Assembly (NCBI GenBank): GCA_963575645.1
Contig: OY754475.1
Location: forward strand, 5,084,001-5,148,000
DNA length: 64,000 nt
Direction of reading: 5' to 3'
Source: Xanthostigma xanthostigma
Lineage: Eukaryota > Arthropoda > Insecta > Raphidioptera > Raphidiidae
In this document: positions 25,650 through 37,181 of the stretch, piece by piece
Layout of the letters: each line of letters begins with the position of its first letter
Position numbering within the stretch: position 1 is the stretch's first letter
Program-made: the position numbers and the translations under genes
The notes under the pieces: generated by a model
Told to the model about the DNA's origin: nothing
Database searches by the model: none
Seen by the model: the letters and a program-made list of their open reading frames with translations, nothing else

Positions 25650-27227
25650 GTATTTGGTAAATGTTGGTGTTGGGTTGTGTGGTTTTTTTGTTTTGGGGTG
25701 AATTTTTTGTTTGTTTTGTTGTCCTGCTACTTTCGAACTGTTGCGTCGATTGCAGAAAGCCTATCTTCAAAATCGAATATGCAATTCGAGTTTGGAGTAA
25801 AATATTAGATCTGTCATCGAATTTTTTACGTATATGTTGAAGAATCTCCAAAGTGTCGTTTTTGTCAATTCGAAATCTTTTGAAATGAAACTTTTATAGA
25901 CGCGCTAGAGGGGTAAATTGGCAGCCTTAAAGTTAAACACTTCCCCTTATCCGATTTCAACCGGCAGTTGAGAGGAGAGAGTGAGAGAATCGTTTCTACT
26001 CTCTCTGTCGAAAGGTCATACGCTCCCTACACGCATGCGCAGTGCGTACTGTGTGCACACGTAGCATTTTCTCTATAGACACGTTAACAAATTCCACTTA
26101 ATATGTTAAAACCTAAGAAGTTTCACTTCTAACGCGTACTTTTTTTGTCCTGCTATTTTAGTAACACCTAAACTTTTGTATTGATTAAAGAATTCGTTCG
26201 TTTAGTACTTAATTAAAAGCAGTAATTATTTGTCAAAAGGCTAATTAATTGTAATTTAATTAATGCACTTTAAAATGTTTTAAGATTTACAAATTGAGTA
26301 TTTAATAAAAGCTCTTGCGAACAACCTCCTAAAATGGCCGTCGTGTCAACATAACCTCAAATCGATTACTGAATAATATTATATGTTGTATTTGTAGAAC
26401 GTGAATATAGGTTATGTACACTGAATGTAGGTACGAAGTGAATATAAGCACAAGAGAAGAAAGATTGATTGAACAGAGTAGTGTATGAATAAAAAAGACA
26501 TCGAAAATATAAAAAGCAATTCGATAAAGATTAAATTTAACCGCATACGGTCTCGTGACGAAAATCTCGTCGTCGTCTTTTCAGCTCGCGCGCGCCCCCT
26601 TTTCATAAAAATATAAACGTCCTCACAGTGAAAGCCGCCGCGCGTCAAATATTCGTTCACTATTCATTGATTTAATGCCATTTTGTACGTCGCGGCCGTG
26701 TGCCAAATGTCGTCACGATTGCTGCTGTTTTTTTTTTTTTTTTGTTTATTTGTTCACGCGGTTCAAATTGTACGTCGGTTTTTGTTTATTCTTTGCGCTC
26801 GTCTGTTTGACGATTGCGTTTTGTTCGATATTTGTTTACGTTCGTTTGTCGAACGATTGCGTTTTGTTTTTTTTAACGTTCAATTGGTTTATTGTCAATT
26901 GTTTTGCATATCGTAAAGTTGTCAGTTTTTTTAGGCGTCATTCATTCAGCGTACAATTAATATGTTTCCGCCAATCGTAATCTTTTGCACACGGATTTCC
27001 GATACGAATCAAAGAAATATAATCTTTTACGCTCATCTTTTATACTATTATTATTCAATCTATCTTTTTGACGCGTTTTATCTGTGCCCGAAGAATCAAA
27101 GTCTCAACCGACTAAAGTCGATCAGATTTTCTATCAAAATTTTCGAAATGATGCGCGGCATTTTTTATTATTCCGAACAAAAATATATGGTCGATTTCAA
27201 CGAAATTCTACAGTCTGAGAAACACTA
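25650..27227. other. Gene-free stretch
   Basis: No convincing exon. It holds a GA/CT-rich hairpin near 25973-26009, an NRF1-like ACGCATGCGCAGT at 26031, and T-rich low complexity around 26727-26760. The open frames here come from T-rich sequence with no recognisable domain. Confidence 0.5.
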
Positions 27228-27625
27228 TGTAAACTCTATATAGCGACACTCAAGGGACTGTACACGTCGTGGCGTTATTGAAAGTAGTCGTTAAACGGAG
27301 AGAAGAAATAATCCATTAATATTTTTTAACTATAATATGTATATTTACTCATAATAACTGACCAACAAACATTCATACTATCACAAATTACAGCAATGAA
27401 AGATAATCCCAACAAACAAACGGAACGAATTTCTTAGAATCTCCGGTACGCATGATGCCGACAACAAAGCAACAAAATAACAAACAAGTACTGTTTATTG
27501 CTTAATGACGACGTATTGTTGTCGTTATTCAGACTGGCTGTGTCGTTATCTATAGAGTGTATCATTGTATGCGCAACAAGGTAAACCAACTAGAGTTAAG
27601 TAATTTCGACGTTTTACACTGTATT
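27228..27625. mobile_element. TIR DNA-transposon remnant, copy 1
   Basis: Begins ATGTAAACTCTATATAGCGA and CACTCAAGGG. It shares TTAAACGGAGAGAAGAAATA, CGAATTTCTTAGAATCTCCG, AACAAACAAGTACTGTTTAT and GAGTTAAGTAATTTCGACGT with the fuller copy at 38641-39133. The right terminus is missing or diverged, so the copy is truncated. No transposase is visible. Confidence 0.65.
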
Positions 27626-28234
27626 TGTATTGCTGTCTAACAAACTGTACCGAAAAAGCAGTTTTGGAACAATCTTTTAATATGCAGTACTGAACGACTG
27701 TATACCTCTACAATCTACATCCTTTTTGGCTTGAAATTAATTGTTTATGAGTAAAGTTGCACTTAAAAATATCGAGCCATAATAACGTGCGGAAGTACGC
27801 CGCCCGCGTCAACTTTCCCCCTCTGGAGTGTGTTACATTAAACAAACAAGGAGTGTTGTAAGCCATGCATATAATAAACTCACTATTATATTTAATATTT
27901 TAAGGGAAATGTGTATTCATTATTTGTAATCATCGTATATCGCCCCGTCTCCATTTCTCTTGGCTTGGCAAAAATATTGTCTGTAAAAAATTCATATCTT
28001 TTTAAATCCGCGTTATTATGGCATCCACCGGTTGAGGGGCAGAGTACTACTGCATACATGTTAACGTGTGCACCGCGTCATTATACGCAGTGTTCCAAAA
28101 ATTGCAGTTTTTGTACACCCGATATAAAATAGCTCGTATAAAATGATCCATGACATAGCCCTGCTTTGGATTAATACGCATCCACCTAACAATCAAATAG
28201 TAATTTTCAAAAGCAACCTGTCAGTTATGAACAG
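27626..28234. other. Gene-free stretch
   Basis: AT-rich, no exon-like frame, and no repeat that I can link to others in the window. Confidence 0.4.
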
Positions 28235-28705
28235 AAATAGGTATGTTCCATATATTTAATACCCTCTATATTGGTGGCAAAGATCGGGAGAAAGACTTAA
28301 ACACTACAGTGCAGCATATATTTAATAACTTCTGCATTGTTAATGGAATATCCTCTATATATTGCTAGCAAAGATCGGGAGAAAGACTTAAACACTACAG
28401 TGCAGCATATATTTAATAACTTCTGCATTGTTAATGGAATATCCTCTATATATTGCTAGCAAAGATCGGGAGAAAGACTTAAACACTACAGTGCAGCATA
28501 TATTTAATAACTTCTACATTGCTAGTGGAATACCCTCTATATTGCTAGCGAAGATCGGGAGAAGGACTTAAACACTACAGTGCAGCATATATTTAATAAC
28601 TTCTACATTGCTAGTGGAATATCCTCTATATTACTAGCAAAGATCGGGAGAAAGACTTCAACACTACAGTGCAGTATATATTTAATAACTTCTATATTGG
28701 TAGTG
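28235..28705. repeat. Tandem repeat, five units of about 90 bp
   Basis: The phrase AGATCGGGAGAAAGACTTAA recurs at 28281, 28372, 28463, 28552 and 28641 (the last copy with one change), spaced 91, 91, 89 and 89 bp. Each unit includes ACACTACAGTGCAGCATATA and a CCTCTATATTGCTAGCAAAG-type end. An inverted copy of the unit's end lies at about 28944-28988, so the array may be an expanded terminus of a foldback element. Confidence 0.85.
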
Positions 28706-29050
28706 GCTGTAAGTGGAAGCGTGGCCCATGAAGTGAGACAGCAAATGACTGTTTCTATCTCTTTCTTTTTACTTGACCCGCTGTGCGCAAGTGTCGCGTC
28801 TGTAGTGGGGCAATTAGTAAGTGGAACAGAGCAAGCCACCTCCCTTTCACAGCTTAGTTCCATGTGCAAACTGACGCGCATCCATTCACGGACATGCGCA
28901 TGAGACTCAGAGTATAAATGAGGCAGACGTATGCATGTCTGCACCGTAGTGTTTAAGTCTTTCTCCCGATCTTTGCTAGCAATATAAAGGGACTACGTCT
29001 GTCTCACGTATTATACATTAAATCTTTAAGTTCAATCGTTATTTTTGTTA
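28706..29050 (+). repeat. Possible terminal part of a retroelement or foldback element with TATA motif
   Basis: Between the tandem array and its inverted copy lies a non-repetitive stretch with TATAAAT at about 28913-28919, then GTAGTGTTTAAGTCTTTCTC (inverse of the array unit). The layout could be an LTR-like promoter region or the interior of a foldback element. No coding frame is recognised and no clean LTR pair is seen. Confidence 0.3.
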
Positions 29051-31190
29051 TTATATGAATCTCTCCTGTGTTAATTGGTACACATCGTGATGAAACATGT
29101 GTTGTGCACTTCCCCTCATTAAAACGAAAAGAACCATGTATGTTTCATCACAATGTATGCGTATTAACTCATACAAATCGGTACCACAACTTTATTCCTT
29201 TCCGTAAATTCATACATGATATGAAGTATGGACAATGGTTGCGTTCAACAGGAACGATAGGAAATGTCTTCGGGAGTCTAGTTTCAACTGTTCTCGAACT
29301 ATTTTTCTAAAACCGAGAGAGAGAGAGAGAGGGAGAAAGCACCTTGTAAGCGAGCTCTGTGCACGTATCTACAACATTGAGGTACAATTTTTTCTGCAAA
29401 AAAAATATCTCGTTTATTTTTCCCTCATCGCATTGCACACGTTGGCGGAACAAAGTTTTGAGCGTTGAGCGTGTTACGTAATCCGTGAGTTTTTAAGTGT
29501 TCACAACAATACTTGACTCCTTTATATAAATCCACATATGTCTCTAATGGCATTACATACATTTTTACTTTGAGCATATTAAGTAGGATAAGCCGCTATA
29601 AAGTATTTCTTTCTGTGAGTAAAACAAAGATGGATTATATGTGTTTATAATAATAATAAAGTAAGATAAAAGATAGGACCATTAAATGAATCACCGACAC
29701 ACACTCTGTTGTGCTTGATTTAAATATATGTTCATTTTTTGTTTTTTTTTTAATAAATTTCTTGTTCGTTCCTTTTTCGAAAAAATATAATTAATTCGTG
29801 TTTTTATTTTGAACTTGCAGCGGGCATGTCGCGTTTCTTTGTTTTGTTATTTTTATAATTTAATTTTTTACATAAATGAACATGTTTTTTTTTTGAGGCG
29901 GCTAAAAAATATTTTTTTTCGTGGTAATTTTTTAAACAGTGGTTTAGAAGTCAGAGTAGAAATAGTCGGGTTTCACCTGTGTTAAATTTCGTCCAATTCC
30001 TCCGATGAAACTGCTAAAGAACCATTTTCAATCAGAAAAATATTGGTACTACCCATGAAGAACCTTTCATGTCCCAGAATAATTTTTACTATAAAAGCCG
30101 TATACGGGCACAAAATCGCGTATGCTTCCAAACAACGAAAATAAAATATCAGATCTGTATCGACATCACAAGAATAAATAACCAAAATCTCAATTCTCTC
30201 ATTCTTGTGACCTTGGCGCTCGATAAACCTTAAATTCTATCCTGAAATGGCCAGTGCTGTACAGTACTGTCTCGATTGTTTCTTACGCGTCGAATTTAAT
30301 ATAAATTATTTAGTTACTTGTTTCATTTCATTTGAAAATTGTGTTTGCAACGATAGTAAAGAGATTTTGTTAAACAAAACGGTAAATATATAAATTCATT
30401 AGGTACGCCCACGTGGAAAAGCAATAAAATTCCATCTTTTACTTGGAATCAAGGTCATGAATCCGCCGATAGACACATCAAAGCCATCGTCTCCGAGTTA
30501 TTCTGATTTTTATTTATTCTTTTTTCTATCGAATTATTATCTAGAATTCTATTATATTTTTTAATGTCAAACTATTTTTATCACGTTTAAAAGCGCAACA
30601 ATTGTTGCCAAGAGAGAGGGGGATTGGCTAGCGGGAAACCGGAGCCGATTGGCTGACGGGTACTGTATGTAACCCGGTCGATACGCCCCTTTCTGTTCGC
30701 AGAAGTATTAGAAATGAGAGCTGAAAACTTCAAAAATATCAGTGAAAATATTCATGAATTGCCTGAAATATTACAAAGTTTAAACAGTCGTACGGTCCAT
30801 AATAGTCTTTAATATCATATATCGCGCGAAGGGTATTCACGTAATCGCATTGTATCTCTGTCTCAATTGTATTGTAATATAAACCGAGCGAGAGAGAGTG
30901 AGACGGAGAATATGTTTAAATGGAGCTTCCTATGTACATTAAAGGTGACATGTAAGCTGCCGAGGTTACACTCCTATATAATAATCACCGTCCTCTCTTT
31001 TTGTAAAGTGCGAGTGAGACGGGTATAGCGGTGGTAGTGTGAGTGGGACGAGGAACGGACGATCATATTCTGAGCTTTTCTGATATAAAAATGAATATAT
31101 ACTTTGATGTGAGTGATTACTCAGAAAGGCGGTTTTGATGTGAATCTGGGGTGTTTGATTGTATTGAGTGTTCACTAATAGGATAATAAT
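29051..31190. other. Gene-free stretch with a small inverted repeat and CCAAT motifs
   Basis: Contains an imperfect inverted pair, ATCGTGATGAAACATGTG (near 29084) and its complement (near 29136). A GA microsatellite lies at about 29315. Two GATTGGCT motifs (30623-30658) precede a 32-codon ATG frame at 30714-30812 with no known domain. Nothing here is supported as a gene. Confidence 0.4.
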
Positions 31191-31388
31191 AATAATAATA
31201 ATCTTTATTCAACAATTTCAATACCTCCATTGATACCGTGTTGCTGAGTTGCCTTAGAACAAAGCTTGATGAAGCTAATTTACTCTTCACATTTTCAATA
31301 TGTTATTCCCAAGTCAACTTTTGGTCCACCGTCAGTACCAGGAATGTAGTGTAATCAACTTTTTGCACTGATTGATTTACAAGCTTTA

Positions 31389-31682
31389 TTAAATAGTTCG
31401 AGTTATTTGATACATTTTAGGTATAAATGTCATGCAGAAGGTTTTAGTATTATTTACAACCAGTCCATAACCTAAACACAATCGATAGAAGTCATTCGTG
31501 GCTTGGTTTGCTTTCATTATCGAATCCAGTTGATGTTGGTTGGACACGATGATGTTTGTATCATCAGCATAAATAATTGATTTATTGGCTATGCAGTTGT
31601 CAGGCATATCATTTATAAAAGCAATAAAAAATAAGGGGCCCAGAATCGAGCCTTGAGGGACGCCAGTGCTTCTTTTCTAACA
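31389..31682 (-). mobile_element. Non-LTR retrotransposon reverse transcriptase fragment
   Basis: The minus strand reads TGVPQGSILGPLFFIAFIND, then PDNCIANKSIIYADDTNII and NNTKTFCMTF. This is the GVPQGS...LGPLLF and YADD catalytic region (RT motifs B-C) of a Jockey/CR1-type LINE. Only about 98 codons are open. The rest of the RT and the endonuclease are absent. It abuts an inverted stub of the same motif at 31683-31725, so it is a rearranged relic. Confidence 0.85.
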
Positions 31683-31726
31683 CTGGCGTCCCTCAAGGTT
31701 TGGTTCTGGGCCCCTTATTTTGGATG
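31683..31726 (+). mobile_element. Inverted stub of the same LINE RT motif
   Basis: The plus strand reads TGVPQGLVLGPLF (from AACACTGGCGTCCCTCAAGG). It is a head-to-head partner of the minus-strand fragment ending at 31682, separated by a few bases. Together they form a palindrome across 31629-31725. It is probably a product of twin-priming or of two nested insertions. Confidence 0.7.
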
Positions 31727-31935
31727 TAGAAGGTAATCTCCGAAATTACTCATCCGATTTCAAAAATGTGTTCTCCAATATTTACAATTGATCTTTAGAA
31801 TGGACAAAGGCTGTATATTATCGCGTTAAAATAAAATCGCTTTTCGCGGAGACCAATTTTGCAACGTAAGTCGACGAAAAAACGGTGGCAACCTCCAATT
31901 CGGGCGATGCCAGACCGGGCCGCTACCTGCTAGTA
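31727..31935 (+). mobile_element. Helitron-like short repeat
   Basis: Matches the family phrases GATGTAGAAGGTAATCTCCG, ACTCATCCGATTTCAAAAAT, TATTATCGCGTTAAAATAAA, GGAGACCAATTTTGCAACGT and GACGAAAAAACGGTGGCAAC, and ends near CTGCTAG. The 5' end is replaced by the LINE junction at 31726. Confidence 0.7.
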
Positions 31936-32076
31936 TACGATAATTTATCAAATAAGAAATCTAAAAGTGTCTGTTTGTTTTCACGAGGTTTATTATTTCA
32001 ATATTAAATTAGCATTTTTTGGCCGCCCGCCACGATGGCTTGAAGTGTGACGTCAGAATTGTATTAAACACATGTA

Positions 32077-32278
32077 TAGCCCGATCCGGCCTCGCAAGAA
32101 TTTGTAGATTGTCACCGTTTTTGCGCTGTAAAATTGGTCTCTTTTATTTTAACGCGATAATATACAGCCTTTGTCCATCCTGAAGGTCCATTCTAAATAT
32201 TGGTGAAACAATTTTTGAAAGCGGATTAATACCTACTACATCTAAAGTTATAAACTTTACCTCTTGTAGATATAACGG
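32077..32278 (-). mobile_element. Helitron-like short repeat
   Basis: Reverse-orientation copy with GATTGTCACCGTTTTT, TTTAACGCGATAATATACAG and CATCCTGAAGGTCCATTCTA. Its start is degenerate (near TACAAGAGGTAAAG on the minus strand). Confidence 0.65.
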
Positions 32279-32663
32279 AAACATCGAATGACGCGTTGAA
32301 TTTTGACCTGCAGGCGTGATCCAATTATTTCCGAACAGTCTGTACATTCGGAACACACAAGTCGTGTGTCCCTCCTACCGTTGTGAGTTACGTAACAATC
32401 TGGCGCTTTTAATAGTTTAGCCAAGATTAATCTGCAGGGACCTTTACACTCAGTTCGCGGTACTCAGCTTCTATAGTGCTATTATATAACTGGATGTACT
32501 CTCCCGGTTCCTGCTCTCCCACTACTCTGCATACTTATTCCTGGATGCAGTAAATATCATCAGCGAAGTTCTCTCTCCACAGCTGACATACGTACCGACT
32601 GCTGAATGTTAGCATCATCTCTTGAGATCGTACAGGATTAGATTGATCAATATATTAACTATA
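32279..32663. other. Gene-free stretch
   Basis: Contains GTTACGTAACAATCTGGCGC near 32387, which loosely resembles a retroelement primer-binding junction. There is no paired LTR and no frame, so no call is made. Confidence 0.25.
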
Positions 32664-32967
32664 AAAACCTTTTGGCTTCGCCTGAATTTGTAGATTGCCA
32701 CCGTTTTTTCGTCGGCTTGCGTTGCGAAATCGGTCTCCACGAAGAGTGATTTTATTTTAATGCGATAATATATATTCAAATCTTTGATTAACGTCTGATT
32801 AGAACTCTTCAATAAATAAAAATTGGTCGATAATTTTATTTATTGAAGCGATAATATATAGCCTATGTTCGTCCTGAAGGTCCATTGTAAATATTAGTGA
32901 AAAAAATTTTGAAATCAGATCAGTAGTTTCCAAACTTACCAGCTTTGTATCTTTATAATATTATAGT
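32664..32967 (-). mobile_element. Helitron-like short repeat with internal expansion
   Basis: Reverse-orientation copy. GATTGCCACCGTTTTTTCG and CGGTCTCCACGAAGAGTGAT are followed by ATGCGATAATATATA, then about 80 unrelated bases, then a second AGCGATAATATATAGCC and CCTGAAGGTCCATTGTAAAT. The duplicated GCGATAATATATA suggests an insertion or local duplication. It runs straight into the palindromic MITE at 32968. Confidence 0.65.
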
Positions 32968-33213
32968 ATTCGGAACCCAAAGGAATGGTGAGACCTCTGG
33001 TGAGAAATGCGCCGAACTGTCCTAAGGAGGGTTTTTGACAGGTAAACTATGGAGGCATAAGGTAAACATTGATGGAGGCTAACCTAGCCTCCATCATGCT
33101 TTTCTAAATCAATGTTTACCTTATGCCTCCATAGTTTACTTGTCAAAAACCTTCCTTAGAACAGCTCGGCGCATTTCTCACCAGAGGTCTCATTATTCCT
33201 TTGGGTTATGAAT
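32968..33213. mobile_element. Palindromic MITE, copy 2
   Basis: Ends ATTCGGAACCCAAAGGAAT and ATTCCTTTGGGTTATGAAT. The arms carry GGTGAGACCTCTGGTGAGAA and complement, as at 23383-23607. This copy has a longer inverted stretch (GTAAACTATGGAGGCATAAG on both arms) and looks more complete than copy 1. Confidence 0.82.
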
Positions 33214-33384
33214 AGATAAAGACTCATTTGGTGATAGTAAATATCTCAGAGATATTATGTAACCTATACAAATAATTCTTGCACTTTTCATCTTAAATCC
33301 TTTCCCCGTGTCTTGTGTTATTAAGCATTGTCTTCAAAAATATCATATATCTATTAATTAACTATATGAATCATTGCCTATCTA

Positions 33385-33715
33385 TTCAATGTGCGGTGAG
33401 TGAACGCAACAAAGCGTATCGAAAATGTATCTACGTCTGTTAATTTGATGTAATTCCCTGATTTCTCCGATGATAGGATTGGTTGATGTACTTGCGTTCA
33501 ATCTGAATAAAGTATCTCTGTTTCGAAAACTTTGTCTTTTTCTATGACGTTAACATGGGGAGCGAATTAGAAATTTCTTAAGCCGGGTCCCCCGTGCTTG
33601 TTTTGCCCTCCTGGATACGCCACTGCGCAAAAAAAGACAGAAGTATATGTTTGCACCCTTAATAGTTCGATTGCGATTTTATTCCAATGATTAGTGTAGA
33701 ATAAAAGTATATGGA
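33385..33715 (+). repeat. Dispersed repeat, partner of 24748-25104
   Basis: Inverted copy of the stretch in intron 5 of the M20-like gene, with shared phrases GTGAGTGAACGCAACAAAGC, GATAGGATTGGTTGATGTAC and AATAGTTCGATTGCGATTTT. No frame. Probably an unclassified interspersed element. Confidence 0.75.
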
Positions 33716-34734
33716 ACTGACTAATGTTCGGTTTGTACGCGACGTACGACTTTCATTGTTAAATATACTTTTTAAGTACTTAATGACCTCAGTTATCGAG
33801 CGTCCATAATCTACAACAGTGTTTGGTTTACCGTCGGGCACAACTTGGAGTGACGGTGTAGCCTTTAGATCAAATTGTCGTGATCTTCGGCCAATTAATG
33901 TTTTGTGATAAAATCAAATTTCCATGGAAACCATAATAAAATTCAGTGCTTTTGGACAACTATTTAGTCGCCGATCGTTATTGGTGAGCGAATAATTCGA
34001 TCAATTACATAAATATGATTGTTTATGGAAAAGTTTTTCTCCCTCTTAACTGGTGGTTAAAATCATTTGCATGTCATGTCGTTTCGCGACCAGTTATAGC
34101 ATTATCAATCAAAGAACACAATGGACATGTCTAGACGACACAATGGAATAGCCATTAATCCATCAAATAAATCCACTGGTGGTTGTGGAACAGATCTGCC
34201 TGTGCGTCCAGGGAAAAGACTATATTGCCAACCTGATGAACTATAATAATGTGTATGTACTCTGGTATGATGCAGTAATACCAACGTAATAGACAAAGGG
34301 CGGCTAGCACTGGGCACACAAAAAAAGTCATGGTACATTGGACGGAGCTACAATAATAAAAAGTTGAAATAAAATATGATGCACTCTTTGGTTATAGTAG
34401 GCTGCGCTGACAAACAGTGGCGCATCGTAAACATGCGCTTTTGTTTCGATCCTCTCGCTTATTATTTATAAATGAACGGGTTAGAAGCAAGTGACTTTAA
34501 TTTAAATATAATTTCAACAACGGTTCAAATAAAAAATATTTTTTACCCGACTGCGGCGAAGCCAAAAGAAAGAGTTATGAGTTTGGCAGGCTATGTATGT
34601 TTGTATTTACGGATGTTCCATCGTAGCGCCTAAACTATCCATCCGATTTTGATAAATAAGGTGTCAATAAATTTGTTATTATGGCCCAGGTAACATAGGC
34701 TACATTTGTTTTTGAATTTTGGTCCCAATTTAAA
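33716..34734. other. Gene-free stretch with a low-confidence repeat fragment
   Basis: No exon. A segment at about 34547-34700 (CCCGACTGCGGCGAAGCCAA and CTATCCATCCGATTTTGA) resembles interspersed repeats of moth genomes. The boundaries are not clear. Confidence 0.35.
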
Positions 34735-35007
34735 TAAAAAATAAGTTCTAAAACTAAAACCCGACTACTGAAAAGTATGAAACAAGAAAATATTCTTATC
34801 TGAGGATAGCCGTGGTCGTATGCTTTCTCATATCTAGATGTATAGCGTGATGCACTTTACCCTAGAGCTTATGATCGCTTTCTACTGTTAAAATGTAATG
34901 TTTTGTTTGGGTAGGTGGCATATGACCACGGCTATCTTCAGATGAGAATATTTTCTTGTTTCATACTTTTCAGTAGTTGGGTTTTATAGTTGTTGAACTT
35001 ATTTTTT
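34735..35007. mobile_element. MITE with long inverted termini
   Basis: The left arm (AAATAAGTTCTAAAAC, ACCCGACTACTGAAAAGTAT, GAAACAAGAAAATATTCTTA, GGATAGCCGTGGTCGTATG) is mirrored by the right arm ending at GAACTTATTTTTTT. Arms are about 85 bp around a roughly 95-bp non-coding centre. No transposase. Confidence 0.8.
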
Positions 35008-35967
35008 TAGAAAATATAAACACTCAAGTTTATTTCCTCCAAACTGTTTGCACTTAAGCCGTTTTGCTTCTTGCCCTTTCAGATGTGATTTTGTAAATTA
35101 TTAACTTCCGGAATTATCTCGATCTAAGATCATTAGCTCGCAAATTAGTACTTGAGGCCCCGTTGTTTACGTATTGACTTAAAAACGATCGTATGTTACT
35201 GTTTTTGCAAACTATGCGTCAAAGAAAATCTTCTCGGCTCCAGCGGAAATAGACCATCACGAACCTAGCGGAGGTAAAGTGTACTTCGAGGGATGTTTTC
35301 AAATACGCGACTAGCTTCTTGATATGTCGTCAAAAAACTATATTGTAGATATTGTAATAATAATTGTAATATTGTCGAGTGTTTATAATCTACAATATGT
35401 ATCAATCGAGCGTCGTTTACAAAATATTGATAAGGGGGTCGGAATGTCCCCGGTGTCTACGCTCGTGCGTCGCGGATGTAGAGCAATATTTAGGGGTTGG
35501 CACAATAGACACAACAGGCGGGCGGTTGTACAACACAACAGAGGGTCCGTTTGTGTCATCATCTCCTCCTCTTTCACAAAAGCTTGATCACTTTGCGATG
35601 ACTTCAGAGAATGCTTGATCTAGTAGACTCTGCCACCGTGCATTGTACCCGATCGTCGTTTATTTGTTTAAAGCGTCAAATCGGATGACAGTTTTTAAAT
35701 TCGGTTTCGTTTGTGGAATGGAGGGGCTATTTTTCTTGCTAGGTCCGCTGCTAGGTATGAGCGAGAACCAATCAGGACGCAGCACCTTATCACGTGGACT
35801 ACTTGAACAAACGCCCGCAAACAAACACCGTGGCATAATATGCGTTCTGTTCAGATACAATAAACATGCACTTTTGTTATCGTTCTATCACCGAATCTAC
35901 CTGCAAAGCAAGCTTGTAAAGACGTCTCGTGTGAAGCGAGCACATAATTGAGAAAACCGACGCTAGA
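35008..35967. other. Gene-free stretch
   Basis: Several short frames of 60-100 codons overlap on both strands (35324-35951) without a recognisable domain, splice context or codon bias. CACGTG and an inverted CCAAT occur near 35770-35800. I see no supportable gene. Confidence 0.35.
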
Positions 35968-36255
35968 ATAGAATAGAATATATATTTATTCAATTGGCCT
36001 TACAGCATAGAATATGTCAATACATGTAAAATTAAAATTAAAAATAAAAAAAAACAAAATATAACAATTAAAATACAGTATTTAAATATAATTAATCATT
36101 TAGATATTCTTGGGTCGTGAGTATGCTTTTTGTATTAATATTTGTTTAAATTGTTTTTCAAAAGTTTTTATTGATAATCTTTTAATACTATTTGGTATTT
36201 TATTGAATATCTTTATTACTTGAAAAGTCACGCTTGCTTCTCTGTATAAAACTAG
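35968..36255 (-). mobile_element. LINE 3' end with GAATA/TATTC tail
   Basis: The minus strand encodes the C-terminal tail of a Jockey/CR1-type ORF2: LYREASVTFQVIKIFNKIPN, then SIKRLSIKTFEKQFKQILIQ and KAYSRPKNI, then a stop. An AT-rich 3' UTR follows, ending in TATTC-type repeats at 35968-35980. Insertion is 5'-truncated. Confidence 0.75.
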
Positions 36256-37000
36256 AAGTGGAATCCAGCAAGGAACTGAGCGGCAAATCTAGCCTCGTGT
36301 GCAGCGGACTTCAGATGTGTTTAAAATCCAATGACGCAAAGTCTTATTTCCAGTGTTGCCACTACAATCACTTTGTAATAACTTGACAATCGTTGATCTG
36401 TATTTAGATGGATATACTATACATATTACGACAATATTCAGCAGAGAGTTGGGCACCAGCCGAGCATTTAATATCTCAATATTACGTGCGCGACAGAGAG
36501 AGAGGTTGTTGTGTCGTCTGCGTCGAAAGAAAGACTGGGACGGCACGCGTTAAGGGAGTCCCTTTGTGTACGATTGCTAGTGCCCTTTGAACCCGTGCAA
36601 TTGTCAAGTGGGCGTATGGCTTGATTAAAAAATACGATGTATCCATAATATTATGTGCATAGTACGTGTGGTACGCAATCTCTCTCTACGTGTGGTACGC
36701 AATCTCTCTTTGCTTAATTGTTTTCTAATATACTGAATGTGGATGAATCACTGGGGTCACACGCAGGGTCTTTTTTTTGGAGTTTACTCCCTAGGAAACG
36801 ATTTTTTAAAAATTTATTTATACCCTACAAACAGGCCAAGGCTTAATTATATGTAGGATACCATATAATAAAAACATATAAATTATTAACAATAAAAAAA
36901 TCCTAAGACCCGGTACGGAAATTTTATAAGTAGTAAAATCAATTAGTGGTGAGGCGTTACGCTCCACCGCTTCAAGTGTGGCGTTACGCTCGTCCGCTTC
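36256..37000. other. Gene-free stretch with a 23-bp direct duplication
   Basis: The phrase TACGTGTGGTACGCAATCTC is duplicated at 36663 and 36687. A short repeat of GTGGCGTTACGCTC lies near 36947-36992. No gene. Confidence 0.5.
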
Positions 37001-37181
37001 AAAAGAGACAAACATATAATATCTGTATGATTTAACTTGCGAAAGAATAACATGGAACACAAAAGAGACAAACATATATTTATTTGTAGGATTAGACGTG
37101 CGATAGAATGAGATGGGATACAAAAGAGACAAACATATATAATATCTAGGATTTAACGTGCGACAGAATAAGATGGAATAC
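37001..37181. repeat. Minisatellite, three units of about 60 bp
   Basis: AAAAGAGACAAACATATA recurs at 37001, 37061 and 37122, followed each time by a variant of GATTTAACTTGCGAAAGAAT. The open minus-strand frame over it is a by-product of the period being close to a multiple of three. Confidence 0.8.

Noticed and set aside
26675-27243. Overlapping frames of 77-101 codons
   Set aside because: Composed of T-rich sequence giving Phe/Leu/Cys strings, with no domain, signal peptide logic or splice support.
32380-32430. Possible retroelement primer-binding site (AACAATCTGGCGC)
   Set aside because: No flanking LTR pair or gag/pol trace; a short motif alone is not enough.
35324-35951. Cluster of short frames on both strands
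   Set aside because: Frames on opposite strands overlap equally well, with no recognisable motif or codon bias.
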